A stretch of 64,000 nt of DNA from a virus. Under the pieces are notes generated by a model, which saw nothing but the letters and a program-made list of their open reading frames with translations, was not told the DNA's origin and did not search any database. A program made the translations under genes and the position numbers. Positions 41,433-49,738 of the stretch are shown here, piece by piece. The stretch lies in the IMG/VR virus record IMGVR_UViG_3300025280_000031, positions 1-64,000 of that record; one strand, given 5' to 3'. How positions within the stretch are numbered: position 1 is the first letter of the stretch; every line of letters starts with the position of its first letter.

Positions 41433-43469
41433 CTACTGGTTTTCAAGCTTTGCCTCTAGTTCTGCAACTTTTGCTGATAATTCTTGAACTGCTTTTACGA
41501 GAATAGTAGTCATTGACGATTTTGAGACCCTTTGTCTACCATCGGGGTCGACTGACCAAGAATTATGGTCAGGAACATTATATTTATCGACTACTTCTTT
41601 TACTTCTTGAGCTATAAATCCCCAATGATATTTATTACTGCCGCCCATGGGAGTGGTATCCTCTGGATTGTATGCAGTCCATTCTTGAGGAAATTCGCTT
41701 GGAGATTTATGTCTATACTTAACTGGATTTAAATCGTTTATAAAATCTAATCCTATATCTATACATTCAATATCTTTCTTTTGCCTTCGATCTGAAGATG
41801 CATCCCAAGTTTCATCAGAATTAAAATCACACCTGATGTGGCTTGTATCATTTCCAATATGAACTGCATTGTCAGCAGTTCCATTCATATTGTTGCCAAT
41901 AACAATTTGATTGTGTGCCGTTGCATCTTGAGCATCACAACTTACACCTATGCATGTATTCTCGTAACCAGTCGTAGTATCATCACCTGCGTAGGCGCCA
42001 ATAAAGGTATTAGAATGAGCGGTTGTTATCATGACCATGCCGGCGGCGGCTCCGACGCATGTGTTGTTGTTACCATCTATGTCATTAGTTCCACCGCCGG
42101 TGGTGTAGTCGCCCAACATTGCGTTTGCACCGATAGCGGTATTGCCGGCGCCCGTTCCAACATAACCTCCTGCTGACGCTCCAACTGCGGTGTTATTGCC
42201 GTCACCATCTGCTGATACGGCCGCGGCGAGGGTGCCGTAGCCGATAGCGGTATTGCCATCACCAACAATGTTAACAGCCAAAGCGGAGTTCCCAATGGCG
42301 GTTTGATATTGTCCTACTGTGAGGGATGAGCCGGCATCAAGGCCTATGGCAACAGTGCCGTCTGCATCTGCAGTCATGACGTCTGCACCAGCGCCGTAAC
42401 CAATACAAACTGTACCGTCAACAAGCTGTGTCGATCCGCCGGCGTCTTTGCCAACAAAAACATTTTTTATGCCTGTAGTAACAGCATCACCAGCAGCGGC
42501 GCCTATGGCAGTGTTCGAGTTCGGCTGATTGCCACCGGTTTGACTGGCGAGAGCATTATATCCTACTGCTGTATTAAAATCGCCGACATCCTCCAATAAT
42601 AGCGCAGTGTGACCAATGGCTGTATTATATTGGCCAGTTGTAATTGCAGCACCTGCACTTTTACCGACCAAAACTGTACCGTCAGCAAGAGTACTACCAG
42701 CAGCAAGAGCAACGCCGGCGCCCGAACCAATAACAACAAGATCGCTCATCGTCGTCGCGACTACAGCGGTGTTGTAACCAATAATTACATTATCGTCCCC
42801 AGTTGTAAGGTCATTTCCAGCGTTTTCGCCCATCAAAAGATTGTAATTTCCACCAGCTTCGATAGCAGCGCCGGCGAGCTTGCCAAACACCGTATTTGAA
42901 GTGCCGAGCACGTTTGTAAGAATATCTCCTTTAAAAGAAACAGAACCAGAGAAAGTGGCGTTGCCGTCGTCGGTGAGGCAAAGGGCAGTGGCAGCCCGTG
43001 GCTGGAAATCAATTCTTCCGCCGGTGCTTGCTGTCGTCGACAAGAGCATCTCACCGGTGGCGGTGTTAACGTTAAACGAAACTCCCGTACTCCCATGGCC
43101 AGAATCGCCGATGCCCCACGCGGGGTTGTCGTTCATCCCGATCCCCCTTAGATAATAACGATTGCCTCCGACACCGGAGTGCAGGCCAGAATCCTTCAAT
43201 GTGAGAATACAATTCCCTTCTGCCTGTGTGCCCGTTTCGTCAGTGTTCGTGGATTCCATCAAAATGCCCCTGCCTCCACTAACATGAAGAGCGTAGGGAT
43301 GATTTCCGTCGGCTTCGCTGCCGCTGGCGATAATAAGCACAGAGCCTGAAACTATAAGGTTTCTGTTACCTTTATCGCCTCTAATTTCAACACTATTTGA
43401 AGCAGTTAAATAGGATGTACTAGTATTGCTTGGTTCAAAACTGCTTCCTCCACCACCTGGTCCTGACAT
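41433..43469 (-). CDS. fibre/adhesin with YadA-like head repeats and S74 chaperone domain
   Basis: A 678-residue protein. Residues about 180-540 consist of repeats of the form NTAIGxxA...TGxxNTAVGxxA, a left-handed beta-roll like the head of trimeric autotransporters. The last 120 residues are an intramolecular chaperone/peptidase S74 domain (SSDRRQKKDIECIDIGLDFI, WGFIAQEVKEVVDKY, then a C-terminal coiled coil). S74 domains trimerise the fibre and then cut themselves off. The N-terminus MSGPGGGGSSFEPSNTSTSY is flexible. The gene is unusual in lying inside the head cluster, between the scaffold and the bS21 gene, so it may be a head-decorating fibre rather than a tail fibre. Confidence 0.85.
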   Translation of the reverse strand: MSGPGGGGSSFEPSNTSTSYLTASNSVEIRGDKGNRNLIVSGSVLIIASGSEADGNHPYALHVSGGRGILMESTNTDETGTQAEGNCILTLKDSGLHSGVGGNRYYLRGIGMNDNPAWGIGDSGHGSTGVSFNVNTATGEMLLSTTASTGGRIDFQPRAATALCLTDDGNATFSGSVSFKGDILTNVLGTSNTVFGKLAGAAIEAGGNYNLLMGENAGNDLTTGDDNVIIGYNTAVVATTMSDLVVIGSGAGVALAAGSTLADGTVLVGKSAGAAITTGQYNTAIGHTALLLEDVGDFNTAVGYNALASQTGGNQPNSNTAIGAAAGDAVTTGIKNVFVGKDAGGSTQLVDGTVCIGYGAGADVMTADADGTVAIGLDAGSSLTVGQYQTAIGNSALAVNIVGDGNTAIGYGTLAAAVSADGDGNNTAVGASAGGYVGTGAGNTAIGANAMLGDYTTGGGTNDIDGNNNTCVGAAAGMVMITTAHSNTFIGAYAGDDTTTGYENTCIGVSCDAQDATAHNQIVIGNNMNGTADNAVHIGNDTSHIRCDFNSDETWDASSDRRQKKDIECIDIGLDFINDLNPVKYRHKSPSEFPQEWTAYNPEDTTPMGGSNKYHWGFIAQEVKEVVDKYNVPDHNSWSVDPDGRQRVSKSSMTTILVKAVQELSAKVAELEAKLENQ

Positions 43470-43482
43470 TTACTTGTTCTCC

Positions 43483-43947
43483 TTATTGATTGGACTCGGT
43501 CCACGCATCATCATCGGGACCTATTGTTAATCCCGAACCGGTAAGAGTATACATCTCACCTGTGTCGATATGCGTTATCTCAGCATATATTTCATAAGCG
43601 CCTTCGTCCGATGCGTCGACATTATAAATATAAATTTCTTTGCACTTACAACGGAATGTATATGAATCACGGTTTTCAGTTAAAGTGACATAATGCAATC
43701 CATCAAAAGTGCTTGTTCCGGCAACATTGTCTGTGAAATATACTCTTAAATCGGGAGCTGCTTTGTTGACAACAACAACCTCTCTTGCAATTCTTGGAAA
43801 AACAATTTTATGCTGCGCTGTCGTTGCAATAGTTAAAGCACCAGTCATATACGGAGTGCCAGCAACTAAATAAGAACTTGCATTTCCAATTCCTGGTCGG
43901 GGATAGTGATTATAATTTTTTCTATCATCTTTATAAGCCTCTGTCAT
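43483..43947 (-). CDS. putative head-associated structural protein, 154 aa
   Basis: A beta-rich protein with a Tyr/Pro N-terminus (NYNHYPRPGIGNASSYLVAG) and strands such as RVYFTDNVAG, YVTLTENRDSYTF and EIYAEITHIDTGEMYTL. It is like small capsid decoration or adaptor proteins that anchor a fibre; the S74 fibre lies 13 bases downstream. I recognise no named family. It has a late-promoter-like motif 21 bases upstream of its start. Confidence 0.6.
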   Translation of the reverse strand: MTEAYKDDRKNYNHYPRPGIGNASSYLVAGTPYMTGALTIATTAQHKIVFPRIAREVVVVNKAAPDLRVYFTDNVAGTSTFDGLHYVTLTENRDSYTFRCKCKEIYIYNVDASDEGAYEIYAEITHIDTGEMYTLTGSGLTIGPDDDAWTESNQ

Positions 43948-43966
43948 TATATTCTCCTACTTTTTA

Positions 43967-44179
43967 TTAATTAGTTTCTTGTTTGGCTTTCAACTTGTCC
44001 AAAGTTGCTTTTCTTCTCTTTTTCATCCTTCTTTTTTCCTCAGATTTTTTTTCATAATACATCCTTTCACGAATGTCTTCTATGATTCTTTCTTTCTTAA
44101 CTTTCTTTGCAAATCTTTTCAAAGCCCTTTCAATGTTCTCGTCCCTTTTAAGTCTGACTTCTACGTTAACTGACTTCAT
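43967..44179 (-). CDS. rpsU: phage ribosomal protein bS21
   Basis: The 70-residue protein begins MKSVNVEVRLKRDENIERAL and continues KRFAKKVKKERIIEDIRER, a clear match to bS21 (VxVRxxExxExALRRFKKxxExxGILxDIRxRexYEKPSxxRRRK). The Lys/Arg-rich C-terminus, EKRRMKKRRKATLDKLKAK, also agrees. bS21 sits at the mRNA exit of the 30S subunit near the anti-Shine-Dalgarno. A phage copy may replace the host one and steer translation initiation. The start at 44179 is used because AGAGGA is well placed; the longer frame adds ten unmatched residues. It lies in the late head cluster. Confidence 0.92.
   Translation of the reverse strand: MKSVNVEVRLKRDENIERALKRFAKKVKKERIIEDIRERMYYEKKSEEKRRMKKRRKATLDKLKAKQETN
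43968..43975 (-). promoter_or_regulatory. late-promoter-like motif ACTAATTA upstream of 154-aa head gene
   Basis: AAACTAATTA on the minus strand, 21 bases before the start of the gene at 43483-43947. It overlaps the last codons of the bS21 gene (Thr-Asn-stop), so part of the match could be coding chance. Confidence 0.4.
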
Positions 44180-44184
44180 ATTTT

Positions 44185-44616
44185 TTATCCTCTCGCCAAC
44201 GTTTTCCAAGCAGCCACATTTCCCATTAAACCTGAAATGTCCACGCCGGCGTCGTTGGGATCCACATTGGAAAGTGGGCCTTGCGGCGAGCTTCCATCTT
44301 CCGGACTTCCTGCTTTTGACATTGGCGCTGTTCCTTCGAATAAATTGACTCCATTATAAGAGTCTTTGCCAACTGCGTCTAACATTTTCTTTCTGGTCTC
44401 GTTGATCTTTTGAGACCTCTTTTGTTTTTCTTGCAATTGCAATTGTTTTATTTCGTCATCATTTTGCCTTTGTTCAACAATTGGTTGTCGTGTTGCTCCC
44501 AAGCCTTTGACAACTTCAGAAATGACATTAGACAATAAACCTTCTTCTAAGAGGGCTTCTTGAATGCATTCTTTAATAAGCGGCTTTAATACTTTTTTGA
44601 GTTCTGATTTTTTCAT
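44185..44616 (-). CDS. putative virion/internal protein, 143 aa
   Basis: Starts MKKSELKKVLKPLIKECIQE, an amphipathic Lys/Leu/Ile helix of the same style as the MKITKSQLKQIIKEE leaders of its neighbours. It then has a coiled-coil stretch of Gln/Lys/Glu and a Gly/Ser/Pro-rich C-terminus ending WKTLARG. The start at 44616 makes an ATGA overlap with the upstream gene. A longer frame to 44823 would be Arg-rich antisense-like sequence and is rejected. Its role is probably in head assembly, judged by place. Confidence 0.65.
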   Translation of the reverse strand: MKKSELKKVLKPLIKECIQEALLEEGLLSNVISEVVKGLGATRQPIVEQRQNDDEIKQLQLQEKQKRSQKINETRKKMLDAVGKDSYNGVNLFEGTAPMSKAGSPEDGSSPQGPLSNVDPNDAGVDISGLMGNVAAWKTLARG

Positions 44617-45050
44617 TTTTCTCTGGAGGTAGTTAGATCTAGCTGTAAGTAATCTATTTGTATCGGTTTCACCCTCCGCTTGCCGGCGAGTTGGTCCTCT
44701 CTCGGCCATGCAAAATTTACAGGCGGCACATATAGTTGCTCCGCCGCCTTCAGTTCTTCTTCGGTTTCTGCTGCCACCTTCGCCTCGACTTTGAGGGCGT
44801 GCGCTAGCTTGGCCGAGTTCCATTCGTCTTCAGGCACCTCGCCCTCTGTTTCGGGGGTGAGGCCCGGAAGAATCATGTTTTCCTGTTCAGGTCTTAAGTG
44901 CTCCGGAGGAGGGCCATTTTTAGATGATGGTTTTACACGAACGGAAACTGTTGATTGTCCGAATCCTGCGACTGCTGGTGCAGCTTCATTCAAAACCTTT
45001 TCAAGTTCTTCTTTGATGATTTGTTTAAGTTGTGATTTGGTTATTTTCAT
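44613..45050 (-). CDS. leader-bearing putative internal head protein, 145 aa
   Basis: The N-terminus is MKITKSQLKQIIKEELEKVL followed by NE, the best example of a leader shared by several proteins here. The following body, Pro/Glu/Val-rich with little predicted structure, has no recognisable domain and is encoded by GC-richer DNA. The leader contains two (I/L)-x-E sites (IKE, LNE), the recognition type cut by T4 prohead protease gp21. Internal proteins of T4 are likewise targeted to the prohead by an N-terminal leader removed by gp21. The gene follows the protease directly, with a four-base overlap. Confidence 0.65.
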   Translation of the reverse strand: MKITKSQLKQIIKEELEKVLNEAAPAVAGFGQSTVSVRVKPSSKNGPPPEHLRPEQENMILPGLTPETEGEVPEDEWNSAKLAHALKVEAKVAAETEEELKAAEQLYVPPVNFAWPREDQLAGKRRVKPIQIDYLQLDLTTSREK

Positions 45051-45667
45051 TTATCGCCTTCTCCTCTTAATATATCATTTAATGCGCGATTGATTCTATC
45101 TGCTTTTGTGAAAGCGCCTTTTGCAGCGTTTTCATGAAGGTGTCTTGGCTTCATGTAAGCGCCGGTTGTTGAAGGTTCTGAGACCATGTCGAAACAAATC
45201 AATTGGAAATCGTCTTCAACGATTGTATCTCCGTTGGATTCAGTAACTGATCCCATTCCTCTCGAAGAAATTCCTAATTTTACTCCAGCATTGACAAGTT
45301 CTTTTAATACTTGGCCTGAAGGAGTGTTTAAAACTTGAATTTTGCCCATTACAGCGTCTTCTTGCCACCAAACCTCTGTTACAAGATGAGAAGCATTCCT
45401 GAGATTAATAACTGACTCATCTGGATGATCTAATTCTCCCAATGCTCTCCTTTCTTTTACAATCTTTGTGTAATTTTGGACTTCTCTTTCTAAAATAGCA
45501 CCAGGATAAACACGACCATTCCCATTTTTAGCATTTGCTCTTTGCATAACTCCAGAAAGGAAAACGTGACCTTCTTTGACCATTTTTTTTTCGGCCTCGG
45601 TTAAAAAGTCTTGGCAAACGCCGCCTTCACAAAGCTCATAGTATTCTCTTAGTAATAATTTTGACAT
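45047..45667 (-). CDS. prohead core protease (gp21-like)
   Basis: The 206-residue protein matches the T4 gp21 assemblin-like protease. VFLSGVMQRANAKNGNGRVY is the N-terminal block. GELDHPDES holds the catalytic His, and GVKLGISSRGMGSV holds the catalytic Ser. The C-terminus contains FDMVSEPSTTGAYM, also typical. It cleaves capsid, scaffold and internal proteins after (L/I)-x-E during maturation. It is adjacent to two leader-bearing genes, which fits the idea that those are its substrates. Confidence 0.92.
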   Translation of the reverse strand: MSKLLLREYYELCEGGVCQDFLTEAEKKMVKEGHVFLSGVMQRANAKNGNGRVYPGAILEREVQNYTKIVKERRALGELDHPDESVINLRNASHLVTEVWWQEDAVMGKIQVLNTPSGQVLKELVNAGVKLGISSRGMGSVTESNGDTIVEDDFQLICFDMVSEPSTTGAYMKPRHLHENAAKGAFTKADRINRALNDILRGEGDK

Positions 45668-46083
45668 TATCGCGGTGTCTCCAACTCAGCCTCTGCCGAT
45701 GGAAGTGTTTCTTCCTCAAAGAAATGGTCATCTAATACATGATCCAAATCGATTTGGCCTTCGGTAGTTCCTTCAATAAATCCAGTTAGAGCAGCCTCAA
45801 GAACCATAATTATCTCTTTTCTTGCAGCCTCTTTGTTAAATTCTTCATACCCTTTATATTCTTCAAGTACTCCTTCCGCAATTTCTTCAAACATATCCTT
45901 CAACGTATTAAGCAAATCGTCGAAACCGAGAACGGCGGTGCCGCCATATGCGTGTCCCAAGCGTTCAGGACTAAACTCTGTCTCACTTTCGCCTTCAGGA
46001 TAATCTGTTATATCGACTTCCTTTAAAGCGTTTCCAATCTCTTCTTTAACAATTTGTTTGAGTCTCAATTTAGTTACTTTCAT
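45667..46083 (-). CDS. leader-bearing putative head protein, 138 aa
   Basis: The N-terminus MKVTKLRLKQIVKEEIGNAL is a variant of the shared leader, again followed by an L-x-E site (LKE). The body is acidic, with helices (LLNTLKDMFEEIAEGVLEEY, then ARKEIIMVLEAALTGFIEGT) and an acidic tail. No known domain is visible. Its stop overlaps the protease start by one base. Most likely an internal or scaffold-associated protein. Confidence 0.65.
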   Translation of the reverse strand: MKVTKLRLKQIVKEEIGNALKEVDITDYPEGESETEFSPERLGHAYGGTAVLGFDDLLNTLKDMFEEIAEGVLEEYKGYEEFNKEAARKEIIMVLEAALTGFIEGTTEGQIDLDHVLDDHFFEEETLPSAEAELETPR

Positions 46084-46130
46084 ATAGTCACGATCCTTTA
46101 CAGCAATGCCTCACCGGCTGGAGCATCCAT

Positions 46131-46427
46131 TTAGCTGTCCAATTTTCTGTATTCATGTTTAACTCCGTTATCTCCAAATAATGTACATAAGATATAAGAT
46201 GTTCCAGAACTCAAACATCCCAATAAAAAGTAATTAACAATATTATTATCAAATATAAATAGTTCTGTGTACCTGTTTATGCCTACTAAAAATACACCAA
46301 TCCAAAAGCCCACACATATGGGACAATGAAAAAAATGATGCTTTGGTCTGACTCTATTAAATATTGTGCCGTAGACCAAAATTTGTGTCAACCCATAAGC
46401 ACAAAGAATAAAATATATCAGCTCCAT
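46131..46427 (-). CDS. small membrane protein, DUF1360-like
   Basis: A 98-residue protein with two or three hydrophobic helices: LIYFILCAYGLTQILVYGTI, then FWIGVFLVGI, then IVNYFLLGCLSSGTSYILCT. HHFFHCPICVGFW holds a CxxC with a preceding His, similar to the DUF1360 family. A host-membrane location is likely; the role is unknown. It stands in the head cluster between the 178-aa and 138-aa genes. Confidence 0.7.
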   Translation of the reverse strand: MELIYFILCAYGLTQILVYGTIFNRVRPKHHFFHCPICVGFWIGVFLVGINRYTELFIFDNNIVNYFLLGCLSSGTSYILCTLFGDNGVKHEYRKLDS

Positions 46428-46428
46428 T

Positions 46429-46965
46429 TTAATACCTATAGAAGGATGTCATGCCATATGGCCCACGAATATATCCAGGAATAAGCGTGCCTTTTCTTTC
46501 TTCATGAGGCACTTCGCCAAGTTCTGTTGAATGCTCCGCATCCGGCTCTGTAAGATAATCTAATTCATCTTCCTCATATTGTTTTCTTCTGTTGAAATAT
46601 GGCTCCTCTTCTTTAAGGAACTTTGATACTGAATATAGAGCAACCTGTACTGGATCGATATCTTCATTAATTGAATTTAGTATTACAGCTTCCATAGAGC
46701 CGTAAATATTTCCGCCTTGAACACTTTCAAAAGAGATAACTCCTTTTTTTCTTAAAAATCTAAAAAGCCTATCTTGCGCTTCGTAAACCTTATCCGAAAA
46801 CATATCTTTTGCGAAAGATAATACTTTTTTGTTTTCGCCATTTTCCGTCAATACAATATCAATGTCTTCGTGATCGAAAATCATAAGACTTCCATCAAGA
46901 CCTTTTCTTGCGTTTAAAGTAATAGTTTCTTGAATTTTACTTCCAATGGTTATTTTAATGTTCAT
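46429..46965 (-). CDS. hypothetical protein in head cluster, 178 aa
   Basis: N-terminal half with strands (IKITIGSKIQETITLNARKG) and a helical middle (FAKDMFSDKVYEAQDRLFRF). The C-terminal third is acidic and Tyr-rich (EEDELDYLTEPDAEHST) and ends in a Gly/Pro/Tyr tail IPGYIRGPYGMTSFYRY. I recognise no family. It overlaps the 276-aa gene by 11 bases and lies close to portal and protease genes, so it may be a head assembly factor. Confidence 0.6.
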   Translation of the reverse strand: MNIKITIGSKIQETITLNARKGLDGSLMIFDHEDIDIVLTENGENKKVLSFAKDMFSDKVYEAQDRLFRFLRKKGVISFESVQGGNIYGSMEAVILNSINEDIDPVQVALYSVSKFLKEEEPYFNRRKQYEEDELDYLTEPDAEHSTELGEVPHEERKGTLIPGYIRGPYGMTSFYRY

Positions 46966-47785
46966 CTTTGTGGATCTCTTTTACTAAATTTTGAATTTTA
47001 AGAACTTTCATAATCACGTTTTTGTTAATCTTTTCTTTTTTAAAATTTTCCAAAATTTGCAAAACTTTTTTTGTTTTTTTTGTCATTTCTAAATCTTGCT
47101 TTATGTCTTTTAGCTTCAAAGAATCTTCAACAACCTTCCTCAACCTAGACACCTCTTCGTTTAAAAATATTTTTAATTCAACACCATTATTAGAAAAAGA
47201 AGAAATATATTTATTTAAAAGCTCTTTTTGTTCCGAGATCAACTTTGATGCATATTCTAAATTGAATTTGTTTACAAACGATTTATATACTAAATTGTCA
47301 ATAGGCTTAATTGTTAACTCGTTGATTTCAGTTTTATTTGATATTTTTTTAATTAATGCCTGTTCTAATAATACGCGTTTTTTAGTTGGGGTTTCTTCGT
47401 TAAATATTTGATAAGCTGTAGCTAAACTTTTATAGTTCGATACAAAATTTGAAAAAACAGAATTCGAAAGAAGGGAATTGATTTTTTTAATTAAAGCACT
47501 TTGCTCTAGAAATAATTGTTTTTTGTCTATACTGCAATGTTCCTTTCTTATTTCGTAAACAAGCTTTTCAGCAGTCTGTGGTTCTAAATCATACGATTCA
47601 CAAAGAGTTTTATACAATTTTAATTCTTTATAAAGCAGTGACTTCTTTTCAAAATGTTTTTTTATAATGGAAACTATTTCATTTTTTAATTCTAAATTTT
47701 TTTCCAAAACTGCTTTCGTCATTTCTTTAATTAAAGATTCATAAAGAAAAGCAGTATTACGTTTCTTATTGTGTTTTAGTTTCAT
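46955..47785 (-). CDS. hypothetical coiled-coil protein downstream of portal, 276 aa
   Basis: A Lys-, Leu- and Glu-rich, almost entirely helical protein (KAVLEKNLELKNEIVSIIKK, LRKVVEDSLKLKDIKQDLEM). It has no Pro/Gly-rich linkers or enzymatic motifs. It overlaps the portal 3' end by 20 bases. Its DNA is markedly AT-rich. It may be a chaperone or scaffold partner for the portal; the family is unknown to me. Confidence 0.6.
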   Translation of the reverse strand: MKLKHNKKRNTAFLYESLIKEMTKAVLEKNLELKNEIVSIIKKHFEKKSLLYKELKLYKTLCESYDLEPQTAEKLVYEIRKEHCSIDKKQLFLEQSALIKKINSLLSNSVFSNFVSNYKSLATAYQIFNEETPTKKRVLLEQALIKKISNKTEINELTIKPIDNLVYKSFVNKFNLEYASKLISEQKELLNKYISSFSNNGVELKIFLNEEVSRLRKVVEDSLKLKDIKQDLEMTKKTKKVLQILENFKKEKINKNVIMKVLKIQNLVKEIHKDEH

Positions 47786-49733
47786 TATCTTTCAACTCCA
47801 ATTCTGTAATCAAAAATTTAACTTCATTATTTACTTCGAATAATCTTTTTTCCTCACTTGAATAATTAGTATCTTTACCCTCAGGAAGCCCCCTTCCAAG
47901 TCCTAATAAATCTGAAAAGCCTTTATGAGTGTTTCTTCTGGTTGCTTTCCCCGTTTCGGAAGAATACTGACTCATATAACTCCTTTTTCTTGCACCAGAT
48001 TTTCTTTTATCAGTCTTGACCGGCATATACCACCTGTTATTTGAATTAGATGTTGTGGTCGCTCCATCTTTTCTTTTAAGTTTGTACCAATCTGCATCAT
48101 CTCTTTTCGCTGGTGTGGCTGGAGGCGGCAAAATAGCAGTTTCTGGCTCTTCTCCAGGTACTTCTTCTCCTGCGGGGAGAGCTTCAGGAGCCGGTTCTTC
48201 TCCCGGGAGGGCGGGTTCTTCACCTTCTAAACCAAATTCGCCGCCGGGCATTCCTCCTAATCCAATTTCCCCTTCACCTAATTCTTCACCTGCAGCTGCG
48301 GCTTCCAATAGAGCTTCAAATTTGCGATCATAAAACATCTCTCTTTGTATTCTAATAAACTCTTCATCAGAGATATTAAATACATTTTTAGCAACCCAGC
48401 CTTTACTAAAGAATCCTTCTGTTGCAGAAGTTGCAACTTCAAATTTCGTTCTCCAGTTTTCAAGCTCTTGAAGTTCTGCAATCCTGGATGGGTTGTTTAA
48501 TGTCAAGCCAAATGATATTAAATCATCTCCACGATAGCCAAGAGTATATAAATGAATGATTCCTATTTTTTCTAATTCTGATAATATTGACCTCTGAAGT
48601 CTCTGAATTGTTCTCGCGAAACGAATATCCTTTTGTGCAAGAGTTGTCTTATCTTCTTCTGCTCCATCACCTCTAAAAAGATATGATTGAGGGATTTTTA
48701 AAGCAGCAAATAATTTATCCTTAAGATATTTAATATCATCAATATCACCAGTGTAACTTCCACCAGGAAGATTTTCAACTCGAGTCGAAGCACCACCTCT
48801 AACAGGAATAAAATAATCTTCTTCAATGCTTAAGGGGTTATAACGCAAATCAACTCGCCCGGTATCTGAATCAATAACTTGATTTCGTTTCATTTGCGTC
48901 ATCGCTCTTTGCATAAACTGTTCAACATCTTCTGGCGGAATATTTCCAACATCTATGTAGAAAATCTTTCTTTCTGGAGAACGAACAATACGATAGGCCA
49001 TCACAGCGTCTTCCAAAAGATTCAGTTGTCTCCAAATTCTTCTTGCTGGTTCTAAAATACTTGTTCCATATGGAGTATATTTGTCATTTCCTAAAACTCG
49101 AAAATGAGCAACCTGCCAATTTTCCAAAGTTAAGCCGCCGGTGTTCCATTGAAATTGAACATAATTTGGATTAGTATCATCCTGCGCCTCCATTCTTTCT
49201 AGATCTTGTCCTGGAAGGCCAATAACATTTCTCACGCCCAGTTCTTGGTCGACGTCCAAATAAAGAAAGTAATCACCAAATTTACACATCGAACGACACC
49301 AGCCAAAAAGATTAAATTCAATATTTAAAATATTATTATAAAGATTATCAAGAACGCCTTTAATTTCTTCATTTGGACATTTTATATCCAACAAACGAGA
49401 TAATCCAGTTGAAGTTGTCATTTCGTCTGCGTAAACATCTAAAGCAGAAGCAATAATTGGCTCATATTCCATTTGATCAAAATCTGCATATCTCTCAATA
49501 CGATTTTGGTTTGCCATAATATTTGCAGTCATATTCGCAAATGGGTCATACGTCGTCTTTTTAAATTGTTTACCGGCTGCAGAAGTAAAACTATATTTAT
49601 CTAACTCTCTTCTCTTTTCTTTTCTTGGTCTCTGGCTTTTATAGTTCGTAATTGGACCAGAGAACAGTCTTGTTAGTTGTTTGAATAATTTAGATTGTGG
49701 ATTTCTTGGATTTTTTTTATCTTTATCGGCCAT
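47766..49733 (-). CDS. portal protein (gp20-like)
   Basis: The 655-residue protein has the gp20 pattern: NRIERYADFDQMEYEPIIAS and ALDVYADEMTTSTG at residues about 75-110, then GWCRSMCKFGDYFLYLDVD, WRQLNLLEDAVMAYRIVRSP, ERKIFYIDVGNIP, LKDKLFAALKIPQSYLFRGD and EDKTTLAQKDIRFARTIQRL. It forms the 12-fold ring through which DNA enters. Near residue 480 begins a Glu/Pro/Ala/Gly-rich, GC-rich linker (to about 550), probably disordered. It sits directly after the terminase gene. Confidence 0.95.
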   Translation of the reverse strand: MADKDKKNPRNPQSKLFKQLTRLFSGPITNYKSQRPRKEKRRELDKYSFTSAAGKQFKKTTYDPFANMTANIMANQNRIERYADFDQMEYEPIIASALDVYADEMTTSTGLSRLLDIKCPNEEIKGVLDNLYNNILNIEFNLFGWCRSMCKFGDYFLYLDVDQELGVRNVIGLPGQDLERMEAQDDTNPNYVQFQWNTGGLTLENWQVAHFRVLGNDKYTPYGTSILEPARRIWRQLNLLEDAVMAYRIVRSPERKIFYIDVGNIPPEDVEQFMQRAMTQMKRNQVIDSDTGRVDLRYNPLSIEEDYFIPVRGGASTRVENLPGGSYTGDIDDIKYLKDKLFAALKIPQSYLFRGDGAEEDKTTLAQKDIRFARTIQRLQRSILSELEKIGIIHLYTLGYRGDDLISFGLTLNNPSRIAELQELENWRTKFEVATSATEGFFSKGWVAKNVFNISDEEFIRIQREMFYDRKFEALLEAAAAGEELGEGEIGLGGMPGGEFGLEGEEPALPGEEPAPEALPAGEEVPGEEPETAILPPPATPAKRDDADWYKLKRKDGATTTSNSNNRWYMPVKTDKRKSGARKRSYMSQYSSETGKATRRNTHKGFSDLLGLGRGLPEGKDTNYSSEEKRLFEVNNEVKFLITELELKDNETKTQ

Positions 49734-49738
49734 TAACT

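Noticed and set aside
44617-44823. Longer N-terminus of the 143-aa protein, with a CxxC-like CAACKFC
   Set aside because: It overlaps the 145-aa gene completely and the Arg/Gly-rich sequence is an out-of-frame product. The ATGA-coupled start is better.
46256-46263. ACTATTTA inside the small membrane protein gene, 173 bases upstream of the start at 46083
   Set aside because: It is within coding sequence and too far from the next start compared with the 21-63 base range, so I treat it as chance.
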